A stretch of DNA of 64,000 bases, taken from Globisporangium splendens. Its lineage: Eukaryota > Oomycota > Peronosporomycetes > Pythiales > Pythiaceae. The notes beneath the pieces are model-generated. The model did not search any database. It saw only the letters and a program-made list of their open reading frames with translations, and was not told the origin of the DNA. Positions 49,731 to 58,810 of this stretch are shown piece after piece. A program made the translations under genes and the position numbers. The stretch is taken from NCBI GenBank assembly GCA_006386115.1, contig VFIW01000012.1:744001-808000 (forward strand). The letters run 5' to 3'. Positions within the stretch are counted from its first letter, which is position 1. Every line of letters starts with the position of its first letter.

Positions 49731-51333
49731 CTTGCTGTTGTGGGTATGTCTGGTGTGTGAATGAGAGCGAGCAATCTCTTCGTCAGAAGAGGGTACCTCT
49801 GCATAATCACAAACAGTAATTTTTGCAAGTTATTCTCCAATTTATAACGATTGATGATGCGCCAGAATATTGCGAAAATGGAATTTTTCGAAGCAAAATG
49901 CTGCATGAAAATGGTCAAGTCAGTGTCCAAATCGGGCGTTCCGCAACGTCGACAGCAGCAGCAGTGGTGGTGCCAGCGACTGCGTACGAAAGCGGCGAAG
50001 TGCAGCATGGAATTCGCAGCGTTTTATCGAGACAGCACTCGGCCAAAGAGATCACCACCGTCGGGTTGATGCTGCGGTCAGCGTCCAAGCCGAACGAAGT
50101 GGCGTTGATTCTGGTAAAGCGCATTCTTTTGCAGTCCTCGAGCGACCGACGCTGCAGGGTCCAAACAGCAGTTTGGCTGTAGTCACTCGCTTGCACGAAC
50201 TACCGTGCAGCACGGCGCTACCGACGTCGTGTGCTGGTGCAGTTGCAGCGCCACGTGCTGCACGATGAAATCGGGAAAGTGACTCGGCCGTGCAACACAT
50301 CAAGGGATTCCCCTAAAAAATATGCAGGAGCCGGATTCCACAGACAGCGTGAGCAAAATCGAGCTTTTGCTTCACCGCGCGCCTGAAAACTGAGTGTCTT
50401 GCTAGCTGACGAACAACACGGGCTGCTGCGACAGCTTCTTGAACTCGCGCTGTGGTTTGCCTTCCAATATGATGCCACCATTGGGCACGTCGATCGTGTA
50501 CAGCGGAGTCAACCGTTCGACGATTCAACATGACGTTCTGCGAGGGCACGGCATGCCGAGCACCAAGATGATGACATCGCGCTCTTCGAGCCCGCTGATT
50601 CAAGATTCGCTTGCGCTCGGTGAGGTTTGTGTCGAACTCATTGTGACAGCTTCTTGACCGTGCTGACTAACGTCGTGTGGTCGGTTTGCAGCACGTCGTC
50701 ACCGACAGGAAATGACGGGTTGCGCAGACGCACCGCAACATCGAAAACGTCGCCGACTCGGCCGTCGTGAAGACATTCTGATGCAGCTGTCGCACCATAC
50801 TTCATCGTGACTGGAAGCAAGATTGTCAGATAGCTACGGCTGTGGGTTGCGTTCATTGTGTACCACCAGCCAGCTAAGTAGCTGATGTGATTCTCGTGTG
50901 TTGCGCATCGCTATTGGCGACTGGCCGAGAAGCGATTGGTGGTGCACACATCGGGCATTCAATCAATATATTGTGCGAGTGGGGATCAAGTAGCGATGTT
51001 GTTTGGGCATGGCGACAAAAAGCAATGGAGTGAATAGTGCAAGGGTGACCTCGAGTGCCTTACTATCAAGCATGATCGATCACTGTGAGCACACCTTATT
51101 GCGCTCAATTAGCCCATCCACTTCATCAATGACACCTCTAATTTTCGATGCCATGCAGTCCCAATGTGCGCGCTGTCGCGCGTGGCAACTGACGACCTGG
51201 AGATCGGCTTGATAAACGACGATGCCAACACTTTTTAAAAGGTGAGGTATATTTAGGTTCATCGTCGTGACCTACAATATCCATTCTCCTACCTAATCTT
51301 CATTGCGAATTTCATACAGGAGTGTAAATGTGT
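49731..51333. other. 1.6-kb region of decayed coding sequence
   Basis: Short frames on both strands with interrupted similarity to coding DNA, mostly minus strand; see the separate pseudogene entry. No intact gene. Confidence 0.4.
50050..50860 (-). pseudogene. unassigned decayed gene or element remnant
   Basis: Minus-strand fragments with protein-like composition follow each other in shifting frames: DVFDVAVRLRNPSFPVGDD (about 50760-50700), then DVIILVLGMPCPRR (about 50580-50540), then YTIDVPNGGIILEGKPQ and EFKKLSQQPVLFVS before a stop near 50404. At least two frame changes and one stop separate them. The hydrophobic-GMP piece faintly recalls the retroviral-type protease second motif, but I cannot assign a family. 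Confidence 0.3.
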
Positions 51334-51704
51334 CTATAGCGCGGATTGCACTAGATCACTTCTGAATGCTAAATAATCTTTGACCAGGATGGCATGTTCT
51401 CTTGGTCCTATGTGAGGCTGCCTTGTGTTGTCCAATGACCTTGGGTCTTCCGAACTTCGCACAAGCCAATGCATGATGTCGTTGTCAAGATCCTGGGTGA
51501 GATTGTTGAAAGCAGCTCTTTGAGTTGGGAAGTGAACCTGCGTTGAGGTTCTGGTGTCCATGGCTAGGTTGGCGGCTGAGTCCGCCATCTTGTTGAAGGC
51601 ACGGTAGTGATGGTACCATCCTCGGATGTCGATGCAATCCGCGAGTCGTCGACTTGTCTGGTATAAACGTGCCAATCGGTGCTGTCGAGGGGACCGATGC
51701 ATTC
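51334..51704 (-). pseudogene. LINE-type RNase H domain relic, cut by the copy 1 LTR
   Basis: A minus-strand frame ends at 51334 and shows the RNase H tail pattern GWYHHYRAFNKMADSAANLA followed by MDTRTS, typical of the C-terminal RNase H of oomycete non-LTR elements. The sequence upstream (higher coordinates) is replaced by the 5' LTR of the gypsy element at 51705, so the element inserted into this older repeat. No reverse transcriptase part is present in the window. Confidence 0.5.
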
Positions 51705-52354
51705 TGTAATGGGCTAAATCCAGCCATTACATCAAGGTGGATCTGTCCCCAGATCTAGTGTGCCACACACCACCTTCAGCGTGCATTGTGGAGACACAAA
51801 TAACAAAGGGATTACGGTACGACAGTCCCCACATGCACGTGTGACGTCATTCGATGACGTCACGAGTGTTCTCTGTGCTGATCAGTGCAGAATGTTGTTC
51901 TCATGTACTAATCAGTACAGAGTGATAACATCCATGTACTAATCAAGTACTGAGTGATGGTTCCTGCTTGGGAAACTGGACTGGCGACGAGACCGACGTG
52001 TCTCTGCCACCTGGAGTGAGTGGCGCGAGTCGATCACTTTGCAGAGATTTTAAATAAGGCTTGAAGTTCAAGCTTCTAGAAGATCCCGTAGGTTCAACCT
52101 CAGTGTACCCAAGGTTTTATATATCATATTCATAGGTTTTATTGTGTATATTTAGGTTTTAGTTATAAAAGCTGTAGGATCCCTTGGGGTTCATTAGCAA
52201 GTAGCGACAGGAACCATAACCATTTTCAATTCAGTTGCAATTTTTCCTCCAAGCCCTCAAGTCTTCTTCCTCCCTCCAAGTCGGGAGATCGCTTCCTCTG
52301 GCACAAGCGTGTGTGCCGTGTTTGAGGGACTGTTGTGAACAGCGCCCTCTTACA
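51705..52354 (+). repeat. 5' LTR of gypsy copy 1
   Basis: About 650 bp with termini TGTAA...TTACA. The same sequence occurs reverse-complemented at 57488-58155. Inside are short repeats of the type TACTAATCAGTACA (about 51890-51950), which may be transcription factor sites. Confidence 0.85.
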
Positions 52355-52356
52355 CC

Positions 52357-52374
52357 TGGTAGCACTTCGAGCGG
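52357..52374 (+). other. probable primer-binding site
   Basis: TGGTAGCACTTCGAGCGG begins 2 nt after the LTR end, in the place and with the TGG start expected for pairing with the 3' CCA end of a tRNA. The tRNA species was not identified. Confidence 0.6.
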
Positions 52375-52473
52375 TCCTTCCAACGACCCAGTGAAGTGAA
52401 GAGGTTTGACGACGCGGCTTTAAGCACGTCGAGCATTCCTGTCCAAGACCCTGCGAGCATCCTTGTTTGGAAC

Positions 52474-53523
52474 ATGGATGCTACAGGAACCCCACTCGGT
52501 CCAGCAGTACCGGAAACTGTCGAGTTGACTATTGAGGGTTTCCCTCATTTGTCTTCTCATGAGTGGATGGCGCTTGAGCGCATGCGAGATGTCATCGGAG
52601 AGGCTGCTGTGGTCAGTCTGCTTCGATCGGCGTCTCCGGAGGACCAGAAGAGTGCGGTGGTCAGCTTCATGCACCACGAGATCATGTCCTCCCGGAAGCA
52701 GGTCGCAACCCCTGTTTCCTCAATCAGGACGGTGCCACTGAAGCTTGACGTCTCTCCGTATCGCGGCGGAGAGAACGAACCTCTCTCACGATGGTTCGTC
52801 GAGTTGGATGCAGCGATCACTGCAAGACAACTGCGAGACCCTTCGCAGCAAGTGTTGTTCGCGATGTCCAACCTTGCGGGTCGTGCGAAGAGCTGGGCGT
52901 ATGGCAAGCGTTTAGCCGATCTAAACTGCTTCCCCAGCTACGACCACTTCAAGACCGAACTCAAGAAGGCGTTTGAACCTCCACAGAGTGAGTTCCGTGC
53001 GCGCGCCGAGTTCCTCAAGCTTCGTCAAGGCCGTTTCGACCTTCACTCGTATGCACAACGTGCTCGTTACTTGGTGTCGAGTATCGTTGACGAGCCGATT
53101 GACGTTCCGGCGCAAGTCGTGACGTTCATGACGGGTCTGAACGATGGTCCGATTCGGAACCAACTGTTCCGCGAGTACCCCAAGACGCTGGACGAAGCCA
53201 TTGAACGTGCGATGCAAGAAGAGTTCAGCATCAAGCAAGCGAAGTTCCATGGGTTTGCGTCGAGACCAATGCGGCAGTCAAATGTTGCGCATGACGGTCC
53301 CGAGCCCATGGACATCTCGTACATTTCCACGCCTGGAAATGAGCGTCCTCGCAACGATGGGAAGTGTTTCCGTTGCGGGAAGCCGGGTCACATTGCTCGG
53401 AACTGCAAGGTGTCTTTGCCGGGTCGGCAAACGACACAGGGTGCTCGTTCGAACAACCACGATCGTTCTTACGGTCGTCGGTTCGAGCGGTCACCTGGGC
53501 CAAAAAACGGGAATGGACAGTAG
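52474..53523 (+). CDS. gag of gypsy copy 1
   Basis: 349 aa from ATG 52474; the frame is open further up to 52396 but without ATG. It has a capsid-like helical core (SRWFVELDAAITARQL, FEPPQSEFRARAEFL, LHSYAQRARYLV) and a CCHC zinc knuckle CFRCGKPGHIARNC (about 53365-53406). The stop is TAG at 53521. A slippery heptamer lies 5 codons before the stop, so most ribosomes should make Gag and a few Gag-Pol. Confidence 0.9.
   Translation: MDATGTPLGPAVPETVELTIEGFPHLSSHEWMALERMRDVIGEAAVVSLLRSASPEDQKSAVVSFMHHEIMSSRKQVATPVSSIRTVPLKLDVSPYRGGENEPLSRWFVELDAAITARQLRDPSQQVLFAMSNLAGRAKSWAYGKRLADLNCFPSYDHFKTELKKAFEPPQSEFRARAEFLKLRQGRFDLHSYAQRARYLVSSIVDEPIDVPAQVVTFMTGLNDGPIRNQLFREYPKTLDEAIERAMQEEFSIKQAKFHGFASRPMRQSNVAHDGPEPMDISYISTPGNERPRNDGKCFRCGKPGHIARNCKVSLPGRQTTQGARSNNHDRSYGRRFERSPGPKNGNGQ
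53502..53508 (+). promoter_or_regulatory. -1 ribosomal frameshift site A_AAA_AAC
   Basis: The heptamer is in the right register with the gag frame (CCA AAA AAC). Pol is open in the -1 frame across this point. About 20 nt downstream GGGCC and GGCCC can pair around a 7-nt loop. Confidence 0.7.
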
Positions 53524-55967
53524 GGGAGGGGCCTCCTACTGGCCCGGAAAAGAGGACTGTGGACGTTGTGGAGACACAGGACTCTGACCCCTATGTGCAT
53601 CAAGCACATGCAGTTTCCACTATGAGTGAGAAGAGTGTCAGTCAAACGTCAAGTTTGATCGTTCACAAAGTTCATGTAGACGGTATTGCAACGCCTCTAC
53701 GAGCTTTGGTTGACACCGGTGCGTCGAACAACTTTGTTCGAAATGAAGTGATCATCAGGCATGGTATCTTCGTGCCCGATGCGAATGAAGAGAAGGCGAT
53801 GATTGTCCGGTCGGCAAATGGGTCAACTGTGAAGATGCTGAAGCGCGTGGTGCGCTTGGCAATCAAGTGTGAAGATTTCCGAGGTGAAGACGAGTTCATT
53901 TTACTCGACCTCGATGACAAGTTTGACATCATCCTGGGCATGCCGTGGTTGAAGCGTTACCAACCTAGCATTGACTGGATGAATATGAAGATCTCCGTTG
54001 GCAAGTCACGCGATGTTGACTTGTGCTGCACAACAACGGATGAAGTAGTATGGGTGTACACATCTGTGGAAGAGATCCCAGATGACCCTTGTGATATTGC
54101 GGTGTGCGATGGCCCCCCATGTTCACAAGTGGTACCCATTTTAAAGAAGATGAACGGAGGTGGAGCAGTCAGGCGCCAGAAAAAGACTGTCTCCTTTGCC
54201 ATCGACGACGAGAAGGTTCGCGATGGCGTTGACAAGAGTGAATGGAAGAGGAACAAACACCCTTCCCAAGACAAGAAGAAGAAGACCAGCAAGAAGAGTG
54301 TTTCGTCGAGAGTTTTGAGTACCCCTGATCAAGGTACAAGTGGTGATGACGAAGGGAGTGTCCAAGCACAAGACATTCCAAGCGAGTTTGTGAATGTCGC
54401 GGTCTACAATGAAGAAGGTGGCGTGGATGTAATCCGTCACGTGAAGATTGAAAATCCTCCAAGTTCAGTCGAAGAATTGATTTCCTTGCCACCGATGAGC
54501 AAGAAGACACTGGAGCGCAGCCTAGCGAGAGGCGATATTGCGCAGGTGTGTGTGATCGTCGAAATGGTCGACGAAGGCTTCATCAACACAGCATCGAGTG
54601 CGGATGCAGATGTGTTGGACGAAAAGACACGGAAGGAAAGGTTCGAGGAGCAGTCGTGGGACTCCCTCAAGAAGAACCCCGTGTATGCGCTTGCCAGGGA
54701 GTATGAAGACATTTTCCCTGACAAGGTGCCGGACGAATTGCCATTCGATAGAGGCATTCGTCACGAGATTGATGTACTTCCTGGCACGAAGTACTGCATC
54801 ACAAGACAGTGGCCGTTGCCAAAGGAACAAGTCGAGGCGACCGACGAGTTCTTTGCACAACGTGCTAAGGCTGGTCATGTGCGGGAAAGCAAGTCTCCGC
54901 ATTGCAGCCCCGCTTTCTGTGTGAAGAAGGCAACTGGAGGTTGGCGCATTGTTCATGCTTTCAACAAGCTGAACGACGCGACAATTCCAGCCCAGACTCC
55001 GGTTCCACGCAAGGACATCATCCTTGATGGAATGGTTGGCAGCACCGTCTTTAGTGCTATCGATCTGAAAGATGGGTTCTATCAGATCCGAATGCGCGAA
55101 GACGATGTCCCACTAACCGCAGTGAGTACCCCGAGTGGTATGCTGTGGGAATGGTTAGTGATGCCACAGGGACTGAAGAATGCTCCTGCGACCTTCAATC
55201 GAATGGTCACGAACGTTCCTCGTCCTCTGCGAACATTTGCACCAAGTTACTTTGACGATATTTTCGTTCATAGTAAGGCCACGAATGGGAAGTCTGGTGT
55301 CGATGTTCATCTCGATCATCTTCGTCAAGTTTTCCAGGTCATGCGTGAGAATAAACTCTACGCAAACTTGAAGAAGTGCATGTTCTTCGCCCCCGAGATC
55401 CCTGTTCTCGGTTGTTTTGTGGGCAAGAGCGGTGTTCGAGTCGATCCGGAGAAGGTCAAAGCTATTGACGATTGGCCAGTGCCAAAGAATGTCAAACAGC
55501 TACGACAATGGTTGGGTTTAGCCAACTACTTGCACAAGTACACGCGCAATTATGCAGCGTTGGTGCAACCCCTCACACAGCTCTTGAAGAAAGACGTTGA
55601 GTGGAAGTGGTCGAAAGACCATCAGACGGCGTTCGAAGAAGTCAAGAGGAGTCTTCGAGAAGCTCCTGTCTTGGCTCTGCCAAACCACGACAAGCCGTTC
55701 CACGTCGTCTGTGATGCGAGCGACTATGCCATCGGTTGCGCATTGATGCAACACGATGATGAGGGTCATGAGCGAGTTGTGTCGTATCAGTCACGACAAC
55801 TCCGACCCGCAGAACGGAACTACCCAGTTCATGACAAAGAACTTCTGGCGATGAAGTATTCTTTGGTCAAGTTCCGTGTGTATCTGCTTGGCGAGGAGCG
55901 CTTTGCTATCTACACTGATCACGCATCTCTGCGTACGGCAGTGAAGACTCCTCATTTGTCGCAATGA
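53508..55967 (+). CDS. pol of copy 1: protease, reverse transcriptase, RNase H
   Basis: Continues from gag by -1 frameshift; the frame is open from 53364. The protease has ALVDTGASNNF (about 53704) and FDIILGMPW. The RT has the catalytic YFDDIFVHS (about 55251) and preceding FSAIDLKDGFYQIRM. The RNase H part has PFHVVCDASDYAIGCAL and KELLAMKYSLVKFRVYL. The frame ends at a TGA (55965-55967) directly followed by more pol in the same frame. The aligned position of copy 2 has an AGA (Arg) codon, so this is a point nonsense change. Confidence 0.9.
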   Translation, partial: REWTVGEGPPTGPEKRTVDVVETQDSDPYVHQAHAVSTMSEKSVSQTSSLIVHKVHVDGIATPLRALVDTGASNNFVRNEVIIRHGIFVPDANEEKAMIVRSANGSTVKMLKRVVRLAIKCEDFRGEDEFILLDLDDKFDIILGMPWLKRYQPSIDWMNMKISVGKSRDVDLCCTTTDEVVWVYTSVEEIPDDPCDIAVCDGPPCSQVVPILKKMNGGGAVRRQKKTVSFAIDDEKVRDGVDKSEWKRNKHPSQDKKKKTSKKSVSSRVLSTPDQGTSGDDEGSVQAQDIPSEFVNVAVYNEEGGVDVIRHVKIENPPSSVEELISLPPMSKKTLERSLARGDIAQVCVIVEMVDEGFINTASSADADVLDEKTRKERFEEQSWDSLKKNPVYALAREYEDIFPDKVPDELPFDRGIRHEIDVLPGTKYCITRQWPLPKEQVEATDEFFAQRAKAGHVRESKSPHCSPAFCVKKATGGWRIVHAFNKLNDATIPAQTPVPRKDIILDGMVGSTVFSAIDLKDGFYQIRMREDDVPLTAVSTPSGMLWEWLVMPQGLKNAPATFNRMVTNVPRPLRTFAPSYFDDIFVHSKATNGKSGVDVHLDHLRQVFQVMRENKLYANLKKCMFFAPEIPVLGCFVGKSGVRVDPEKVKAIDDWPVPKNVKQLRQWLGLANYLHKYTRNYAALVQPLTQLLKKDVEWKWSKDHQTAFEEVKRSLREAPVLALPNHDKPFHVVCDASDYAIGCALMQHDDEGHERVVSYQSRQLRPAERNYPVHDKELLAMKYSLVKFRVYLLGEERFAIYTDHASLRTAVKTPHLSQ

Positions 55968-57487
55968 ATGGCGAGATGGTTCTCCTTCTTTGCAGAGTAC
56001 AACTTTGTTGTACACTACAAGCCAGGCAAGACGAACATCTTAGCCGATGCGCTGTCAAGACGTCCGGATTACGATCCGAAGACCAAGAGTGAAGACACGG
56101 ACGGAGCGTGTCGACTCTGTGAAGATGTTCAAGCGATCGCGGTGCGAGCTGCGACTACAGTGCGAGAAGAGATCGTCGAAGGGTACAAGTCTGACGAAAC
56201 ATGTCAGGACTTGTTGAAGTACTTCAAGGACCCTTCCGACAAAGCACTGCAAGGTCTTCCGTCGCGCACAAGATCGCGAGTTCACCGCTTCCGAGTATAC
56301 AATGGGTTGTTGTACTATGCGGTCGAACAAGGGGATACAGCAAGGGTTGTTGTTCCCAACGACGAAGGTCTGCGCCATCGACTCTTGTATGAGTACCATG
56401 ACAGTCCTTCGGGTGGCCACCTCGGACGTGAGAAAACGTTTCTCAGTCTTTCCCGGGATTACTACTGGCCACACATGTACAAGTGGGTACGCAAGTATGT
56501 GAGGACTTGCGAGGTCTGCCAACGAGTGAAACCCTCTGGTTCCACGCAGGCTCCACTTCATTCATTGGCTGTCCCATCGGATAGTTGGAAGTCTGTGAGT
56601 ATGGATTTCATATTCGGACTTCCTCGGGACACACAGGGATGCAATGGCATCCTTGTGTTTGTGGACCGATTCAGCAAGATGGTTCATCTTGCGCCTGTTT
56701 CGGACAAGATCTCTGCTGAGAAGACTGCCAAGGTCTTTGTAAACGTCGTATTCCGTCTACACGGATTACCAGTCGAGATCGTGTCTGGCCGTGACACCCG
56801 TTTCACGTCCAAGTTCTGGCGTGCACTGCTCGGACTTCTGGACACCAAGTTGTCCATGTCAACAGCGGCACACCCTGAAACGGACGGTCAAACAGAGCGA
56901 GTGAATCGCGTCCTCGAAGACGTGTTGCGCAGTTACGCAACGTCTTTCAAAGAGTGGAGTGAGTTTCTCCCTCTTGCCGAGTTTGCGTTGAACAACTCCA
57001 CGCATGTCTCGACAGGTCACTCTCCATTTTATGTGAACTATGGCATTCATCCTCGAGTGCCCGCTTCCATAATGGGTGAGGTCTCTACCTTAAGTGGGGG
57101 AGGGACTCCGGCTCATGGTAGCAAGCCGAAGTCGTCTTACGACCTGAATGCTGCTACCGAGTCGAAAGCAAATTTTGACTCGATGAAACCCCTCGACGAC
57201 CTAACAAGTCGTGAAGGGCAGCAAGTCGATGACTTTGTTGTGAGAAGACAAGCCGTTGTGAGGTTTGTTCGAGACGCAATCGCGAAGGCTCAGGATCTGC
57301 AAAAGGAACAAGCAGACAAGAGCGGAAGGAAGAACAAGCAAGTGTATAAGATCAATGATCTTGTATTACTTAGCACGGCGAACCTGCCTGAACATGCAGT
57401 GTCCAACTTGGGAAGCTCGAAGCTTCTGCCAAGGTTCATTGGACCGTTCAAGGTAGTGAAATGCAATGGCGATGCCTACACGCTAGA
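55968..57487 (+). CDS. integrase part of copy 1 pol (after in-frame stop)
   Basis: Same frame as the upstream pol part. It contains the RNase H end (FVVHYKPGKTNILADALSRR), an HHCC zinc domain (HDSPSGGHLGREKTF, then CEVCQRVK), and a DDE core: SMDFIFGLPRD, SGRDTRFTSKFW, HPETDGQTERVN. The GPF-like C-terminal module RFIGPFKVVKCNGDAYTL is cut at 57487, where the copy 2 LTR begins; the frame runs on to 57596 in LTR sequence. Confidence 0.88.
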
Positions 57488-58155
57488 TGCAAGAGGGCGC
57501 TGTTCACAACAGTCCCTCAAACACGGCACACACGCTTGTGCCAGAGGAAGCGATCTCCCGAAAAAAAAACAAACTTTGGGAAAAAAAAGGGGATGAAGAA
57601 CGACTTGAGTACTTGAAGGAAAATTTGCAACTGATTTAAAATGCTTATGGTTCCTGTTGCTACATGTAAATGAACCCCAAGGGCTCCTAGAGGTTTTATA
57701 ACTAAAACCTAAACATACACAATAAAAACTATGAATCTGATATATAAAAACTTGGGTACACTGAGGTTGAACCTACGGTATCTTCTAGAAGCTTGAACTT
57801 CAAGCTTATTTTAAATCTCTGCACAGTGATCGACGCGCCGCACCACTCCAGGTGGCAGAGACACGTCGTCTCGTCGCCAGTCCAGTTCCCAAGCAGGAAC
57901 CATCACTCAGTACTTGATTAGTACATGGATGTTGTCGCTCTGTACTGATTAGTACATGAGAGCAACATTCTGCACTGATCAGCACAGAGAACACTCGCGA
58001 TGTGATGGTATGACGTAACACGTGCATGTGGGGACTGTATTACCGTAATCCCTTTGTTATTTGTGTCTCCACAATGCACGCTGAAGGTGGTGTGTGACAC
58101 ACTGGATCTGGGAACAGATCCACCTTCATGTAATGGCTGGTTATGGCCCATTACA
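57488..58155 (-). repeat. 3' LTR of gypsy copy 2
   Basis: About 668 bp, reverse complement of the 5' LTR of copy 1 with scattered differences. Termini read TGTAA...TTGCA on the minus strand (the last bases differ by one from copy 1). No direct-repeat partner LTR exists in the window. Confidence 0.85.
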
Positions 58156-58172
58156 TCATCCCCTCCTTAAAG
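58156..58172 (-). other. polypurine tract of copy 2
   Basis: AAGGAGGGGATGA on the minus strand directly abuts the TG of the 3' LTR, as expected for the plus-strand primer of reverse transcription. Confidence 0.7.
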
Positions 58173-58231
58173 TCACAAGTACCTTGCGTACTTTTGCAGA
58201 CCTTTCGGAGCAGTTCACTTTGCAATTGGCA

Positions 58232-58738
58232 ATGAAGCGACCAAGTGACCAAGTGAACCGAGAAGAACGTCCGTCGTCCAAGCGACAGCAGGCAGCTCCA
58301 GAACTCTTCGACATCTCTCCCATTCTGAAGAAGAAGGGGGAGCTCGAGTTCTACAAGGAGCGGTTCTTCAGTTGGCGTCGGATCAATGATCGTGATGATC
58401 CGAACCAACACATCGCAGCCCAGAGAGACTCATGGCGAACATTTGTTCGTCTTGAGAATGAGAACAAGATGGAGCGTCTTCTTCGTCGTGGCAATGCTCG
58501 TGCCGAAAGAAGAACTCCCGCTGACGACAGAGCGAACCGTAGCACTGGTCGTCGTAGTGTCGCCCCTGGCGACGCTACAAGCAGTTCTCATAGCTGCGGA
58601 CCACGTCGGGAACATCAGACTCCAATGTCTGACGAGGCTCCCACGTGTCCGAGTTCGGTGGATATCCACGCCACCGAACTCTGTAGAAGCGTTGATGGTT
58701 CAACTGCTTCTTTCCACTTCTTTTTCCCTCGACGATGA
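58232..58738 (+). CDS. antisense reading frame between copy 2 chromodomain and 3' LTR
   Basis: 168 aa from ATG 58232 on the strand opposite to copy 2 pol. Composition is protein-like: basic start (MKRPSDQVNREERPSSKRQQ), then FDISPILKKKGELEFYKERF, SWRRINDRDDPNQHIAAQRD and ENENKMERLLRRG. Up to about 58570 it does not overlap recognised pol sequence; beyond that it runs opposite the chromodomain. In other frames further along (58790-59316) a coiled-coil-like plus frame continues. Antisense frames at the 3' end are known in some plant gypsy elements. It may also be chance. Confidence 0.3.
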   Translation: MKRPSDQVNREERPSSKRQQAAPELFDISPILKKKGELEFYKERFFSWRRINDRDDPNQHIAAQRDSWRTFVRLENENKMERLLRRGNARAERRTPADDRANRSTGRRSVAPGDATSSSHSCGPRREHQTPMSDEAPTCPSSVDIHATELCRSVDGSTASFHFFFPRR

Positions 58739-58810
58739 GTTGGTCGATCTTCATGATCAACAATCGACTCAACCACCCAGTGATGCTCTCCCTGAGAGTC
58801 TAACAACGGG
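58575..58810 (-). pseudogene. chromodomain at the pol C-terminus of copy 2
   Basis: PPPLLDSQGEHHWVVESIVDH in one frame is followed after a one-base shift by RFYRVRWRGYPPNSDTWEP and SDVPDVVRSYENCL. This is the C-terminal chromodomain that marks chromoviruses and targets integration to modified histones. The aromatic residues Y/W/W of the histone pocket are present. A frame change and the linker upstream prevent one open frame. Confidence 0.75.

Larger units (their letters stand above)
51705..57487 (+). mobile_element. Ty3/gypsy chromovirus copy 1 (5' LTR to integrase; 3' end interrupted)
   Basis: Layout: 5' LTR 51705-52354, primer-binding site from 52357, gag, -1 shifted pol with protease, RT, RNase H and integrase. 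The internal part stops inside the integrase C-terminal region, in the codons for YTL, where the inverted LTR of copy 2 begins (57488). The missing chromodomain and 3' LTR may lie beyond the window if copy 2 is a nested insertion. One in-frame stop separates RNase H from integrase. Confidence 0.9.

Noticed and set aside
51705..58155. Idea that the inverted LTR pair is one element with long terminal inverted repeats
   Set aside because: The right LTR is correctly oriented as the 3' LTR of the minus-strand copy, with its own polypurine tract and chromodomain next to it, so two opposed elements explain it better.
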